64,000 nucleotides of DNA from Treponema bryantii (lineage in GTDB: Bacteria; Spirochaetota; Spirochaetia; Treponematales; Treponemataceae). Positions 37,811 to 47,604 of the stretch are shown here, piece after piece. The notes beneath the pieces are model-generated. The model was not told where the DNA came from, made no database searches, and saw only the letters and a list, made by a program, of their open reading frames with translations. The translations under genes and the position numbers were made by a program. The stretch covers positions 108,489-172,488 of the forward strand of contig NZ_FOFU01000007.1 in the NCBI RefSeq assembly GCF_900111035.1. The letters run 5' to 3'. Position 1 is the stretch's first letter; each line of letters begins with the position of its first letter.

Positions 37811-37859
37811 GGACTGCCCTTGGAGTTATGAACTTTATAAAAGGGCAGTCCTTTTTTTA
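37811..37859 (+). terminator. Terminator after the small secreted protein gene
   Basis: GGACTGCCCTT/AAGGGCAGTCC stem with a long AT-rich loop and seven T. It separates the first C11 gene pair from the second C11 gene. Confidence 0.85.
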
Positions 37860-37956
37860 TTATCTTTCTATTTCTTGCAGGAAATGATTCCTTGACAAGA
37901 ATTCATGGAGGATAAATAATAACCAATTATATATATTATTAAGGAGAATGTATTTA

Positions 37957-40128
37957 ATGAAAAACAAATTTGTAATATTTGGACTTTTATTGATAACTTT
38001 GTTGCTGTTTAGTTGTAAACAATCAGCAGAGCCTGACAACAATACTTATTATACAGTAACAATTGATTTCGGAGAGTATGGAGTTCATCCATCGACTGGC
38101 GAAACAACTTATTCCGTAAAGGTAAATACTAAAAGTCCCTATTTGGATGAAATAGTTCCTGCTATAAAAGAATTATATCAAACAAAGTTGGAATTTTATT
38201 CATATTATTTTCATGATAGTAAAGATAATATGGATTATTATTTTTCTTTAGCTACTCCAATTTCTGCAGATATGAAATTATATGCTTTATATCGTGCTAA
38301 GCCTGTGCAGAATTTAAGTGTTTCAAAAGAAAATGATACTGAGATAAAACTTACATGGGATGCAGTTCCTGATTCAAAATATAAAGTTGAAATTGTTCCT
38401 TCAGTTGGAGAAAAAGAAACTGTTGAAAATATTAGTGAAACAGAATTTTCACAAACAATAGCAGATGGAGCAACAAGTTATAATTTTAGTATTACAACAA
38501 TTTCAGAGTTAAATTCGGTTTTTGAATCTGCTAAAGTCTCTAAAGCAATTAATATTGCTAAAAAAGAATCAGAATGGCTTGTACTCCTATATATGGATGG
38601 CGACAACAACCTTAATGATCCGATTTATCTTGATTTAAATGAAGCTGAATCAGGTTTAGCAAAATTGGAAGAATCTGATTCTGTAACAGTTGTTGCTCTA
38701 TGGGATGGTTGGGATTTCGAGACTGGAGCTACTGAAAATAGTCCAGCATATTCAGATTTTGACCAGGTACCAGCTACTTATGGAAAAATAAATACTTCTT
38801 CAACGAGACTTCTTGAGTTAGGGGCTGATAAAAATGCTTTATATGCTGAAAATGGAGGATGGTATTATATAGGAGTTCAGTTATCTTCAGATACAAAAGA
38901 TTTAACAGATACTGCAGAATGGATTGAAGATGGTGAAGTTAATATGGCTTCCAGAACTACTCTTGAGGAGTTCCTAAAGTGGGTAAATAAAAATTATTCA
39001 GCTGATAAAACAATTCTTCAATTCTCAAACCATGGTGGTGGCCCACGTACTGCTACAGGTTCAAAAAAGAACTATGGTCGTCGTTCTATGTGTTGGGATG
39101 ATACAAGTGGCGGAAAAGATAGTTTCTTAAAGACTTCAGATGTTTCATATGTATTGAAGAAAGTTGGTTACGGAACTGACAATAAACTTAAAATGATTTT
39201 GGAAGATGTATGTCTTGGTGGGTCTTTGGAAGAAGTTTACGAATTAAGAAATTATGCAGAATATTATATTGGCTCACCAAATAATGTTCCAGGAAGCGGA
39301 TTTGATTATGATGTATTTATTTCTTCTTTGACTAAAAATGCAGATATAAAGACTGTAGGAAGTAAGTTGATAAAAGCATTCAAAGAAGATTATACACTTA
39401 CTCAAAAAAGTTGGAATGAATTCTTTTCTGATAATAAAATAACTGAGGCTCAGGTTAATTCAAGCAATTATTTACCATTTAATGTTTCAATCTATAATCC
39501 GAATTGTCCAACTCTTTCTTTTATTGATTTATCAAAAGTTGATGCAATAAAAAATGCAGTTGATGATTTAGCTACTTTGATTTTATCTGATAATGAAGAT
39601 GATCTTCGTATTAAATATGATTCTGCAGATAATAAATTCTATGATACGGAATATGATGAAGGTATTCCTGCTACAGCATTCTTTATACCTAGAAAAGATG
39701 CTGTAAAATATCATGCTGCTTATTATGGTGATCCAATTTATTATGATGGTACATTTGGATGTTTGAAAGATTTGGGCTTTATGCTTAGAACTTTGCATAA
39801 TGTATATTTTGGTAATTGGGATGATTTGACTGATAAAATTGACGATATAAGCTATGCTTTGAAAGAGGCGATAATTGGTTGTTGGCGTGATGGTTATACA
39901 AAGCCAACATATTATAAGATTCCTGGAGAAACACAATCTTCTTTTGTTGAAAATATGTGGGGATGTGGATTAACTATTAACTGTTCTGTCTGGGTTCCTC
40001 ATACAGCTAAGGATGGCAAAATATATTTATATCAGGAATTTGCCGACTGGTATGAAGACGAACTTGCTTTTGGTAAAGATAGTACCTGGACAACCCTTAT
40101 TAAAGATTGGTTTGGAACTGAATACTAA
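37957..40128 (+). CDS. Clostripain-family (C11) cysteine peptidase lipoprotein, shorter paralogue
   Basis: An exported lipoprotein of about 723 residues. The ATG at 37957 is chosen because AAGGAG (37941-37946) is 10 nt upstream; an ATG at 37948 would be only 1 nt from it. Lipobox LLFSC, then an InlB-repeat-like segment (YTVTIDFGEYGVHPS), one FN3-like module and the C11 domain. His359 in FSNHGGG and Cys419 in EDVCLGGSLEE form the catalytic pair. Its peptidase domain is clearly homologous to the first paralogue, but it lacks most FN3 modules. It looks like a gene duplication with domain loss or gain. Confidence 0.85.
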   Translation: MKNKFVIFGLLLITLLLFSCKQSAEPDNNTYYTVTIDFGEYGVHPSTGETTYSVKVNTKSPYLDEIVPAIKELYQTKLEFYSYYFHDSKDNMDYYFSLATPISADMKLYALYRAKPVQNLSVSKENDTEIKLTWDAVPDSKYKVEIVPSVGEKETVENISETEFSQTIADGATSYNFSITTISELNSVFESAKVSKAINIAKKESEWLVLLYMDGDNNLNDPIYLDLNEAESGLAKLEESDSVTVVALWDGWDFETGATENSPAYSDFDQVPATYGKINTSSTRLLELGADKNALYAENGGWYYIGVQLSSDTKDLTDTAEWIEDGEVNMASRTTLEEFLKWVNKNYSADKTILQFSNHGGGPRTATGSKKNYGRRSMCWDDTSGGKDSFLKTSDVSYVLKKVGYGTDNKLKMILEDVCLGGSLEEVYELRNYAEYYIGSPNNVPGSGFDYDVFISSLTKNADIKTVGSKLIKAFKEDYTLTQKSWNEFFSDNKITEAQVNSSNYLPFNVSIYNPNCPTLSFIDLSKVDAIKNAVDDLATLILSDNEDDLRIKYDSADNKFYDTEYDEGIPATAFFIPRKDAVKYHAAYYGDPIYYDGTFGCLKDLGFMLRTLHNVYFGNWDDLTDKIDDISYALKEAIIGCWRDGYTKPTYYKIPGETQSSFVENMWGCGLTINCSVWVPHTAKDGKIYLYQEFADWYEDELAFGKDSTWTTLIKDWFGTEY

Positions 40129-40185
40129 GGGTTTGCAATGAAAAAAATGAAAGTTTCTTAGTGTAGAGTAAAGCTTTAAAATATA

Positions 40186-40220
40186 AAAACCGGGTAGAAA
40201 TGAAATCTACCCGGTTTTTT
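40186..40220 (+). terminator. Terminator after the second C11 gene
   Basis: AAAACCGGGTAGA/TCTACCCGGTTTT stem, loop AATGAAA, then T run. Confidence 0.9.
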
Positions 40221-40264
40221 ATTTGACTGAAAAATCCTTAGAAAGTAATAAAAAAAATCACACC

Positions 40265-40301
40265 TTGAGAAATTCCGCAATTCACAATATATTTAATAGG
40301 T
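40265..40301 (+). promoter_or_regulatory. Promoter, leaderless layout, of the 40302 gene
   Basis: TTGAGA (40265-40270), 17 nt, TATATT (40288-40293), then 8 nt to the ATG at 40302. No Shine-Dalgarno. Confidence 0.5.
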
Positions 40302-41873
40302 ATGAAGTCTAGAACAGTGCCGGTTTTATTTGTGCTTGCGGCGGCTTTGATTGCAGGTGTATTCTTTGTTTCTAAAAAGATGCTGACAAAGGAAGATAAA
40401 TCTTCTACGAGAGCACGCATCGTTACTCCAAAATCTTCTTCATCTGCTAATTCAGAAAATGAAGCTTCCTCTTCTTCAATAGAAACAGAAAAATATGAAA
40501 CTTTCGTTCCTTTATATTCCGGAGAAACCTTAATCAGTGCACTTACAATAGATATAAATAATGATGGTTATGATGATGAAGTAATCATCGTTCGTAAGGC
40601 AAGTTCGCAGAATCTCTGGATTGTTGCGGCGCTTATAGATTCTGAATCTGGACTTTATGAACGACTTGAACCTATTGAAACACAGTTTACCCGAACCCGA
40701 ACCTTCTCTTATATGGGAATGGATGTTACTGGTGAACATAAAAATGCCCTTATATATCAGGGACTTGCTGATGACGGCAATTATGTGATGAAAATCTATT
40801 TGTGTTCAAAAGAACATGGAAAAAATTATCTTAGAAATATTGGTGATTTTTCGTGTGATGGAACTGTGTTTATTCAGCAGACTGAACGTTCTGAATCATA
40901 TGCACTTGCCATGTCAAAAGGTGAAAGTTTTTCTGTATGGGTTTATAAATCGGATGTTCCAAAGGACGCTGCTAATGCAGATAAAGACAAGCCTGCGGTT
41001 GGACAGAATCAGATCCAGCAGGAATATAAATGGAATCCTTCTTCACAGAAATATGAACTTGTGCGTGAAATAAATGTAACAGCCGGCCGTCTTGCTGCAA
41101 CTGAGCTTTCCCGCATTCAGGATGGTACTGTAGAAACTTTTGCAGCCTTCCTTGACGGACTCTGGTATAAAACTTCAAATACAGACGGAAATATCCGTTA
41201 TATGTATTTCAATTATCCTGATACAGAAATCATTCAGCTTTATAAAGATATTCAGGAAGTATACGAGTGGGAAGACAGTAAGCTTCGTCATAATGGAATC
41301 TATCTGACTGCTGTAAATGCAGATATCATGAACCTTCATAGACGTTTTGATATTGCTCTCATAAATACTGATGAAATCAAAATTACCCTGCGCGATGATA
41401 TCAACCTTATTATCAGTGAAAATACACAGTGGGATGGAAATTATAAGAAGATGGCTCTTCAGGATACCTTTGGAGACTTTGCCGCTTCAACAGAAAAAGA
41501 TAGTTATCTAAAAGAATTGCGGAAGGGTGATAACTGGACTACTGCTGATTCTACTGTAACCTTGAAATTTGGAGAATACAAATATTCTCTATTAAATGGT
41601 GGCCTTTCTGAAACTGGTATTTATTCTATCGAAAAAATTGGCAGTTATAACGTAATTCAGTTCCGTTCGGATACAGAAGGTTCTATTCTTGCTGAAAATT
41701 ATTCTATGGAATTTGGAACAAAGGTAATTACAGAAACTGTAAAAAGAAAAACTGTCGAAAAAGTTGTTACAGATTACGATACAATAACTTTTACTCCGGT
41801 TAAGCTTACTTCTACCGACTGCTTTGCGGTAGAGGGCAGGTCGTATGTACTCAGTAGAAACACCAGTGATTGA
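40302..41873 (+). CDS. Predicted membrane-anchored protein, possibly pallilysin-related
   Basis: A 523-residue protein with an N-terminal hydrophobic segment (about residues 6-24) and a Ser/Glu-rich linker (residues ~38-62). The extracytoplasmic domain has LTIDINNDGYDDEVIIVRK, an acidic loop like calcium-binding FG-GAP or dockerin motifs, and a long C-terminal region with Trp/Tyr-rich strands. It resembles Treponema proteins annotated as pallilysin-related adhesins. I see no HExxH-type protease motif, and the relation is recalled rather than verified. Function unknown; surface or periplasmic. Confidence 0.55.
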   Translation: MKSRTVPVLFVLAAALIAGVFFVSKKMLTKEDKSSTRARIVTPKSSSSANSENEASSSSIETEKYETFVPLYSGETLISALTIDINNDGYDDEVIIVRKASSQNLWIVAALIDSESGLYERLEPIETQFTRTRTFSYMGMDVTGEHKNALIYQGLADDGNYVMKIYLCSKEHGKNYLRNIGDFSCDGTVFIQQTERSESYALAMSKGESFSVWVYKSDVPKDAANADKDKPAVGQNQIQQEYKWNPSSQKYELVREINVTAGRLAATELSRIQDGTVETFAAFLDGLWYKTSNTDGNIRYMYFNYPDTEIIQLYKDIQEVYEWEDSKLRHNGIYLTAVNADIMNLHRRFDIALINTDEIKITLRDDINLIISENTQWDGNYKKMALQDTFGDFAASTEKDSYLKELRKGDNWTTADSTVTLKFGEYKYSLLNGGLSETGIYSIEKIGSYNVIQFRSDTEGSILAENYSMEFGTKVITETVKRKTVEKVVTDYDTITFTPVKLTSTDCFAVEGRSYVLSRNTSD

Positions 41874-41897
41874 GTACCGAAGGTTATAGGCAACTAC

Positions 41898-41926
41898 TTT
41901 TCAAATAACATTTTTTTCAATATAAT
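41898..41926 (+). promoter_or_regulatory. alaS promoter, leaderless layout
   Basis: TTTTCA (41898-41903), 17 nt, consensus TATAAT (41921-41926), 8 nt to the ATG at 41935. No Shine-Dalgarno. Confidence 0.5.
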
Positions 41927-41934
41927 ACAAGTTT

Positions 41935-43758
41935 ATGAACGCTAATGAACTTCGCTCAAAATATATTGAGTTTTTTAAAAGTAAAAATCATGTTGAGATT
42001 TCGGGTCAGTCTTTAATTCCTGAAAATGACCCATCTGTTTTGTTTACAATGGCGGGTATGCACCCTCTCGTTCCTTATCTTCTTGGTGAAAAGCATCCAT
42101 CGGGAACCCGTCTCACAGACTATCAGAAGTGTATCCGTACAGGCGATATTGAAGAAGTAGGTGATCCAAGTCATCTTACATGTTTTGAAATGCTTGGAAA
42201 CTGGTCACTTGGTGATTATTTCAAGAAAGAATCTATTGCTTATTCTTATGAATTCCTTACAAGTCCACAGTGGCTTGCCCTTGATCCTAAAAAGATTTCT
42301 GTAACTGTATTTGCAGGTGATGAAAACGCTCCTCGCGATGAAGAAGCAGCTCAGATCTGGAAAGACAACGGAATGCCAGAGGATAAGATAGCATATCTTC
42401 CTGCATCTGATAACTGGTGGGCAGCAGGTCCAACAGGTCCTTGTGGTCCTGATACAGAAATTTTCTACTGGGTAGGCGAAGGACTTCCTCCTGTAGGTTC
42501 TAACAAAGGAACAGACAGCTCTAACTGGATGGAAATCTGGAACAATGTATTCATGCAGTACAACCGCATCGACGAAAAGACTCTTCTTCCACTCGAGAAG
42601 AAAAACGTTGATACAGGTATGGGACTTGAACGTACAAACTGTATTCTTCAGGGAAAGACATCAGTTTACCTCACAGAAGTTTTTCAGCCAATCATTAAGA
42701 CTATTGAAGGCCTTTCAGGCTACACATATGGTACAGACGAAGAAAAAGATAAGTCAGTTCGTATTATTGCTGACCATACTCGTTCTTCTGTATTTATCCT
42801 TGGAGACCAGAGAGGAGTAACTCCGGACCGCGTAGGTGCAGGTTACGTTCTCCGCCGTCTTATCCGCCGTGCAGTTCGCCACGGAATGAAGCTCGGTATC
42901 GAAAAAGACTTTATGGCAGAAATTGCTGCTACAGTAATCGAAAACTTCAAGGGACCTTACCCGGAACTCGAAGCAAACCGCGAAAAGGTTTACAAAGAAC
43001 TTACTGCAGAGGAAGCAAAGTTCCGTCTTACCCTCAAGAAGGGTGAAGCAGAATTCCAGAAGCTTCTTCCAAACCTTATGAAGAATCCTAAAAAGATTAT
43101 CAGCGGTAAAGTTGCTTATAATCTTTACGAAACATATGGCTATCCTCTTGAGCTTACTCAAGAGCTTGGTGCTGAAAATGGCTTTACAGTAGACGTTGAA
43201 GGCTTTAAAGAGGCTGAACGCAAGCACCAGGAAGCTTCAAAGACAGTTGATGCAGGAGCAGCTAAGGGTGGTCTTGCTGAACAGTCTGAAGTAACAACAA
43301 AATATCATACTGCAACACACCTTTTGCAGCAGGCTCTGGTAAACGTTCTTGGCGACCAGGTTGCTCAGAAAGGTTCAAATATCAACAACGAGCGTATGCG
43401 CTTTGACTTTACTTTCGAGCGTCCAATGACTAAAGAAGAAATTCAGAAGGTTGAGGACATCGTAAACGAAAAGATCAAGGAAGACCTTCCTGTTACTATG
43501 GAAGTTATGCCTCTTGATAAGGCAAAGGCAGAAGGTGCACGCGCTCTCTTTACTAACAAGTATGGTGAAGACGTTAAGGTTTATACAATCGGCCGCGACG
43601 CTAAATCAGACTGGTTCAGTAAGGAAGTTTGTGGTGGACCACACGTTCAGCACACAGCTCAGATTGGTGACTTCAAGATTCAGAAGGAACAGTCAAGCTC
43701 AGCTGGTGTTCGCCGTATCCGTGCCGTAATCAGCGGTGGACTGCCTCTGGATAAGTAG
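41935..43758 (+). CDS. alaS: Alanyl-tRNA synthetase, short form
   Basis: Charges tRNA-Ala. 607 residues. It has the class II catalytic core (motif 1 region SLIPENDPSVLFTMAGMHPL, motif 2 TCFEMLGNWSLGDYFKKE, motif 3 region GMGLERTN) and the editing domain with its two metal motifs HTATHLL and CGGPHV. It stops soon after the editing domain, so the C-terminal DHHA1/C-Ala domain present in typical ~870-residue AlaRS is missing; spirochetes commonly have this short form. No Shine-Dalgarno. Confidence 0.95.
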   Translation: MNANELRSKYIEFFKSKNHVEISGQSLIPENDPSVLFTMAGMHPLVPYLLGEKHPSGTRLTDYQKCIRTGDIEEVGDPSHLTCFEMLGNWSLGDYFKKESIAYSYEFLTSPQWLALDPKKISVTVFAGDENAPRDEEAAQIWKDNGMPEDKIAYLPASDNWWAAGPTGPCGPDTEIFYWVGEGLPPVGSNKGTDSSNWMEIWNNVFMQYNRIDEKTLLPLEKKNVDTGMGLERTNCILQGKTSVYLTEVFQPIIKTIEGLSGYTYGTDEEKDKSVRIIADHTRSSVFILGDQRGVTPDRVGAGYVLRRLIRRAVRHGMKLGIEKDFMAEIAATVIENFKGPYPELEANREKVYKELTAEEAKFRLTLKKGEAEFQKLLPNLMKNPKKIISGKVAYNLYETYGYPLELTQELGAENGFTVDVEGFKEAERKHQEASKTVDAGAAKGGLAEQSEVTTKYHTATHLLQQALVNVLGDQVAQKGSNINNERMRFDFTFERPMTKEEIQKVEDIVNEKIKEDLPVTMEVMPLDKAKAEGARALFTNKYGEDVKVYTIGRDAKSDWFSKEVCGGPHVQHTAQIGDFKIQKEQSSSAGVRRIRAVISGGLPLDK

Positions 43759-43832
43759 TAACTTTCCGGTGTTTCCATTGTTATATTTTATGGACAAACA
43801 AAACTGATACTAAATATTTTAAGGATTATAAA

Positions 43833-44924
43833 ATGAAAAAAATTATTTCAGTTCTTTCAATCTTAATGTTTGCAACTTTTGCAATGTTTGCACAGGCAGA
43901 TTTACAGCCTCTTGCAGTTGTAAAACTTAATAAGAATGAATCCATTACTCTCAAGCAGCTTAAGGTAAGGTGTACAACTTATGAGAAGCAGATTAACAGA
44001 GCTCTTACCATTGAAGAAAGAAAGCAGGTGCTTGATACATTGATTGAGGAAACTTTGATTGTTCAGGCTGCAGCTAAAGCTGGTATTTCTGTGCCAGACA
44101 GCTCAGTAGATCAGTATTTTGCGCAGTCTATGAGCCAGTCTCTTGGTGCTAGCGTTTCAGAAAAAGAGCTTGAAGATATCCTTAAGAAACAGCAGGGTAA
44201 AACTCTTGATGAAGTTCTTATGGAACAGACTGGAATGAATAAGGTTGATTATAAAAAACACCTTAAGAATGTTCTTTTGATGCAGCAGTATGTTGTTCAG
44301 AAGAATCAGGCTGAACTTCAGAAGGTTGCAGCTACAGATGAAGAAATCAGAATGGCTTATGAAAGCAATAAATCTTCATTCGTATGGAATGATATGGTAA
44401 AAATGCTTCTCGTAATTGTTCCAAAGGGAGCAAATCCGGATGCTGCAAAGCAGAAGGCAACTGATTTCCTTAACAAATACAAGGCTAAGACTCTTACAGC
44501 AGAGCAGATTGCAATTCAGTCTCAGGCTGAAAACTCTGGTTTCCAGGCAGGACTCGGTCTCTTCCCTAAAACAGAAGCTGCTGCAAATGGTATTGGAATG
44601 CCTCTCCAGAGCCTTATGTTTGTTTTCCAGCAGGGAGAAGGCTATACATCTGATGTTCAGGAATCTGCAACAGGTGATGATTACAGATTTATCAGCGTAA
44701 TCAAGAAATATGATGCAAAGATGCTTGCTATTGGTGACTTGGTTCAGCCGGAAACAACTGTTACAGTTTATGATTATATCCGTGCTAATCTTACTCAGCA
44801 GAAGCAGCAGATTTATATGAGCAATGCAGCTACAAATCTTGCAAAAGAACTTCACACAGCAGAAAATGTTGATATGAAGAAAACTGGTGCTGCCTTGGAT
44901 AAGATGCTTGATTGGGGGAACTAA
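43833..44924 (+). CDS. Peptidylprolyl isomerase, SurA/PrsA-like
   Basis: A periplasmic folding factor of 363 residues with a signal peptide (1-21, cleavage FAQA). Residues ~35-165 fit the SurA N-terminal helical chaperone domain (TYEKQINRALTIEERKQVLDTLIEETLIVQAAAKAGISV). The C-terminal part resembles a rotamase-type domain (FLNKYKAKTLTAEQIAIQSQ...), but the key PPIase residues are weakly conserved, so it may act mainly as a chaperone. An AAGGA site precedes the start. It begins the operon with nusB and a TPR lipoprotein. Confidence 0.75.
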   Translation: MKKIISVLSILMFATFAMFAQADLQPLAVVKLNKNESITLKQLKVRCTTYEKQINRALTIEERKQVLDTLIEETLIVQAAAKAGISVPDSSVDQYFAQSMSQSLGASVSEKELEDILKKQQGKTLDEVLMEQTGMNKVDYKKHLKNVLLMQQYVVQKNQAELQKVAATDEEIRMAYESNKSSFVWNDMVKMLLVIVPKGANPDAAKQKATDFLNKYKAKTLTAEQIAIQSQAENSGFQAGLGLFPKTEAAANGIGMPLQSLMFVFQQGEGYTSDVQESATGDDYRFISVIKKYDAKMLAIGDLVQPETTVTVYDYIRANLTQQKQQIYMSNAATNLAKELHTAENVDMKKTGAALDKMLDWGN

Positions 44925-45395
44925 GTGTCCAGAAGAAACGGTAGAGTAATTGCTTTTCAGGCAGTTTATTCATGGGATGTAACTAAAGCTTCTTTGGACG
45001 ACCTTCTTTCTTTTGAATGGTTGCAGAAGGATGTTGAGGTTGATGGAAGTATTGATCCGGCTGAACAGCCTGTTGTTGAACTTTCAGAAACCTCTAAAGA
45101 AGAACGAACATTTGCAAGTTTGATAATTGCTGGTACAATAAGTCATATAGATGAAATTGATAAGCTTATTGAAAGTCATCTTTCTGCATCATGGAGTATG
45201 GAGCGTATAAGCCGTGTTGCACTTGCAATTCTTCGTACAAGTGTTTATGAGCTTTTGTTCCAGAACGGCGCTGAGCCAAAGATTGTCATTGATGAGGCTG
45301 TAAATATTGCCAAAGACTTTGACACTGATGATTCCTATAAGTTTATTAATGCAGTGCTTGATAAAATAGGAAAAGATGAGCCGAAAAGAGCTTAA
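44925..45395 (+). CDS. nusB: Transcription antitermination factor NusB
   Basis: Binds boxA RNA with S10 (NusE) to prevent premature termination of rRNA transcripts. Its 156 residues have the all-helical NusB pattern: RNGRVIAFQAVYSWDV at the start, then SWSMERISRVALAILRTSVYELLF and PKIVIDEAVNIAKDFDTDDSYKFINAVLDKI. The start is a GTG immediately following the upstream stop, so translation is coupled. A boxA-like sequence is visible in the rRNA leader at 63622. Confidence 0.95.
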   Translation: MSRRNGRVIAFQAVYSWDVTKASLDDLLSFEWLQKDVEVDGSIDPAEQPVVELSETSKEERTFASLIIAGTISHIDEIDKLIESHLSASWSMERISRVALAILRTSVYELLFQNGAEPKIVIDEAVNIAKDFDTDDSYKFINAVLDKIGKDEPKRA

Positions 45396-47226
45396 AAAAA
45401 TAATTCTTACATTTATATTTTTTTCTTTGATTTTGTTCTGCTTTCCCGCTTGTCGGATGAGGGCAGAACAAAACTCGTTAACAAGCCAGTTTGATGTTAT
45501 TGACGCACTTGTAATGCAGAATCAGATGCAGTCGGCTTTGAAGGAACTAAAAAAAGTTGAAAAGCGGGCTTTTGATTCGTGGACTTACATCGGCATTTAC
45601 AAAAGATATATAACTCTCGGTGAATCTGAAAAGGCCGAGAAACTCCTTAAGAAGGCGCTGAAGAAAAACGGCGGTAATCTTGAACTGCAGGCTGTGTATG
45701 CGGCATTTTTGTTGAGAGAAGGCCGCCTCGGGGATGCGGGGAAGGTTGCAGAGAAACTGCGCGGAACTAAATACGCTTCCTTATATTCAGAGTATATTCT
45801 TCGGGATTCAGCAGAAAAGGCTGCAGCTTCAGGTGATAATGCATTTACATTTTATACCCGGAAAGAATTTTATCAGATATTCTTAGATGCTTATAAGACT
45901 TCAAAGAATCCTGTTTTATTACGTAACTGCGCAGCTTTCAATCTTATAAACGGTGATTACAACCTTGCAGCAAGCTTAAATCCTGCTTTCTTCCTTGATG
46001 CTGATGATGCATATTTCTGGGCTATGGTCTGCTATGATGCCGGACAGTTTTATGATTCCATTGATGCAATTGAAGAAGCCCGCCGTCTCATGACCGGATA
46101 TCAGGGAACTGTTACTTTTAAAACTTCTCCAGTCCTTCTTACTGCACTGGAATCAGATTCATATATGGCTGTTTCCGAAATGGAAGCGGCAGAAGCAGCT
46201 CGACGCGGTATTGTGATGAATCTTGATGAACTTAAGGTTCGTAAGAGTGATGAGGAATTCCTTTCTAATATAATATTGAACAGTGCAAGATGGGCTCAAA
46301 ATCAGGGAATGGATGACCAGAATGCTGATCTTCTTTTCTATGTAGTAAACCGTTGGCCAGACAATGTACCGGGTTTAATTTTATATGCAGATTTTGCATA
46401 TCGCTCTAATCTTGAACGCGAGGAAGATACTGAAATCGCAGCTCTCAGAAAAGCCGGTATCTCAACTCTGGAAATGGAGCGTTATGATAACCGCCGTAAA
46501 ATTCCAATGAGCGATGCTCTTTACAGAATTGACGAAGCTCTTCGCCGTACTAATGATCCGTATCTGAATATTGCAAAACTTGATCTTCGTTATAAAACTG
46601 ACTCATCAATATCAGAAAAGGATAAAAACCGCGACCTTTGGAATATGCTCGAAAACAGTCTTAATGAAGACGGAGAGTTAAAAGGACTTCTTGTTCAGTA
46701 TGCGCTTAATTTCCTTCTCAATACAAAGCAGTACGATGATGCCTGGAAGCTTTTTTATGATCATGTAACAGATATCAGTGAATATGATTCAAAGCGTGAT
46801 TTCTGGGAACAGTTTATAGATAAAGCCCGTGGATATGATCTTTCTATGATGGAATTTGGTGCCTGGTTTGCTGCTTATTACAAAATGGCAGATGAAGCTC
46901 TCAGACTTCATGAATATTGTGTTTATGAGAGCGCAGGTCTGCTGGAAGATGGCTATATTTCTCAGTCTGTTTCTACATCAACCTGTTTGAATCTTGGAAG
47001 TATTTATATATCTCTTGGAAAAAAGCTTAAAGCCCTGGATTTGTATGGAAAAACTGCTGGTCGTGAAAGCAGCAATGCAAAGCGTTCTGAAATTTTGTAT
47101 AGAATTGCCTGTATTTATGCTAGTGACGGAGATATAAAAAATGCCCTCCGTTCAGCAGAATACGCAGCTTCTTTGTATCCTGATAACGCAAGGGCATCCA
47201 TGCTAAAAGATAAGCTTAAGTGGTAA
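45376..47226 (+). CDS. TPR-repeat lipoprotein
   Basis: An exported protein of 616 residues. Lipobox FPAC (Cys about 26) follows a hydrophobic segment. The body is made of helical TPR-like pairs (e.g. SALKELKKVEKR..., KAEKLLKKALKKNGGNLELQAVYAAFLLREG, and KLKALDLYGKTAGR...AYAASLYPDNARA at the end). It probably scaffolds an envelope complex; the partner is unknown. It overlaps the nusB gene by 20 nt with an AGGAAAAG site inside nusB. It ends the three-gene operon before a terminator. Confidence 0.75.
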   Translation: MSRKELKKIILTFIFFSLILFCFPACRMRAEQNSLTSQFDVIDALVMQNQMQSALKELKKVEKRAFDSWTYIGIYKRYITLGESEKAEKLLKKALKKNGGNLELQAVYAAFLLREGRLGDAGKVAEKLRGTKYASLYSEYILRDSAEKAAASGDNAFTFYTRKEFYQIFLDAYKTSKNPVLLRNCAAFNLINGDYNLAASLNPAFFLDADDAYFWAMVCYDAGQFYDSIDAIEEARRLMTGYQGTVTFKTSPVLLTALESDSYMAVSEMEAAEAARRGIVMNLDELKVRKSDEEFLSNIILNSARWAQNQGMDDQNADLLFYVVNRWPDNVPGLILYADFAYRSNLEREEDTEIAALRKAGISTLEMERYDNRRKIPMSDALYRIDEALRRTNDPYLNIAKLDLRYKTDSSISEKDKNRDLWNMLENSLNEDGELKGLLVQYALNFLLNTKQYDDAWKLFYDHVTDISEYDSKRDFWEQFIDKARGYDLSMMEFGAWFAAYYKMADEALRLHEYCVYESAGLLEDGYISQSVSTSTCLNLGSIYISLGKKLKALDLYGKTAGRESSNAKRSEILYRIACIYASDGDIKNALRSAEYAASLYPDNARASMLKDKLKW

Positions 47227-47230
47227 ACCT

Positions 47231-47254
47231 AAAAATTGCTTTCGCAATTTTTTT
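47231..47254 (+). terminator. Terminator after the TPR lipoprotein gene
   Basis: AAAATTGC/GCAATTTT stem with TTTC loop, followed by T run. Short and AT-rich, so moderate strength. Confidence 0.65.
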
Positions 47255-47296
47255 AACGGTTTGCTATTGAACAACGGCCGCCAGCAGCCTTACACA

Positions 47297-47569
47297 TTAC
47301 TCAATAACAGCAATGATATCACTCATGCGGAGAATGAGGTGGTCTTCACCGTCAATCTTTACCTGAGTTCCGGCATATTTGTCGTACATAATTCTGTCGC
47401 CTTTCTTTACTGTGATTTTATTTTCATCAGTTCCAGGTCCAACTTCAACTACAGTAGCAGTCTGAGTTTTTTCCTGTGCAGCTTCAGGGATAATGAGTCC
47501 GCTTGCTGTTTTAGTTTCTGCTTTGTCGTTCTTTACAAGAACACGATCTGCTAATGGTTTGATTTTCAT
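47297..47569 (-). CDS. groS: Co-chaperonin GroES
   Basis: Ninety residues, typical length. IKPLADRVLVKND at the start, mobile-loop region TKTASGLIIPEAAQEK (contains the IIP/GroEL-contact tripeptide context), then VGPGTDENKITVKKGDRIMYDKYAGT. Forms the heptameric lid of GroEL. groEL is not adjacent, so groES is a separate locus. A GAGG site precedes the ATG. It follows the TRAP operon on the same strand with a 35-nt gap that holds AT-rich sequence. Confidence 0.95.
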   Translation of the reverse strand: MKIKPLADRVLVKNDKAETKTASGLIIPEAAQEKTQTATVVEVGPGTDENKITVKKGDRIMYDKYAGTQVKIDGEDHLILRMSDIIAVIE

Positions 47570-47604
47570 AATATTTTGTACCTCTTATATATAAAATAAT
47601 AATT

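Noticed and set aside
43833..44924. Assigning the PPIase gene firmly as prsA or surA
   Set aside because: The chaperone-like N-terminus fits, but the rotamase domain is too divergent by eye to choose a symbol.
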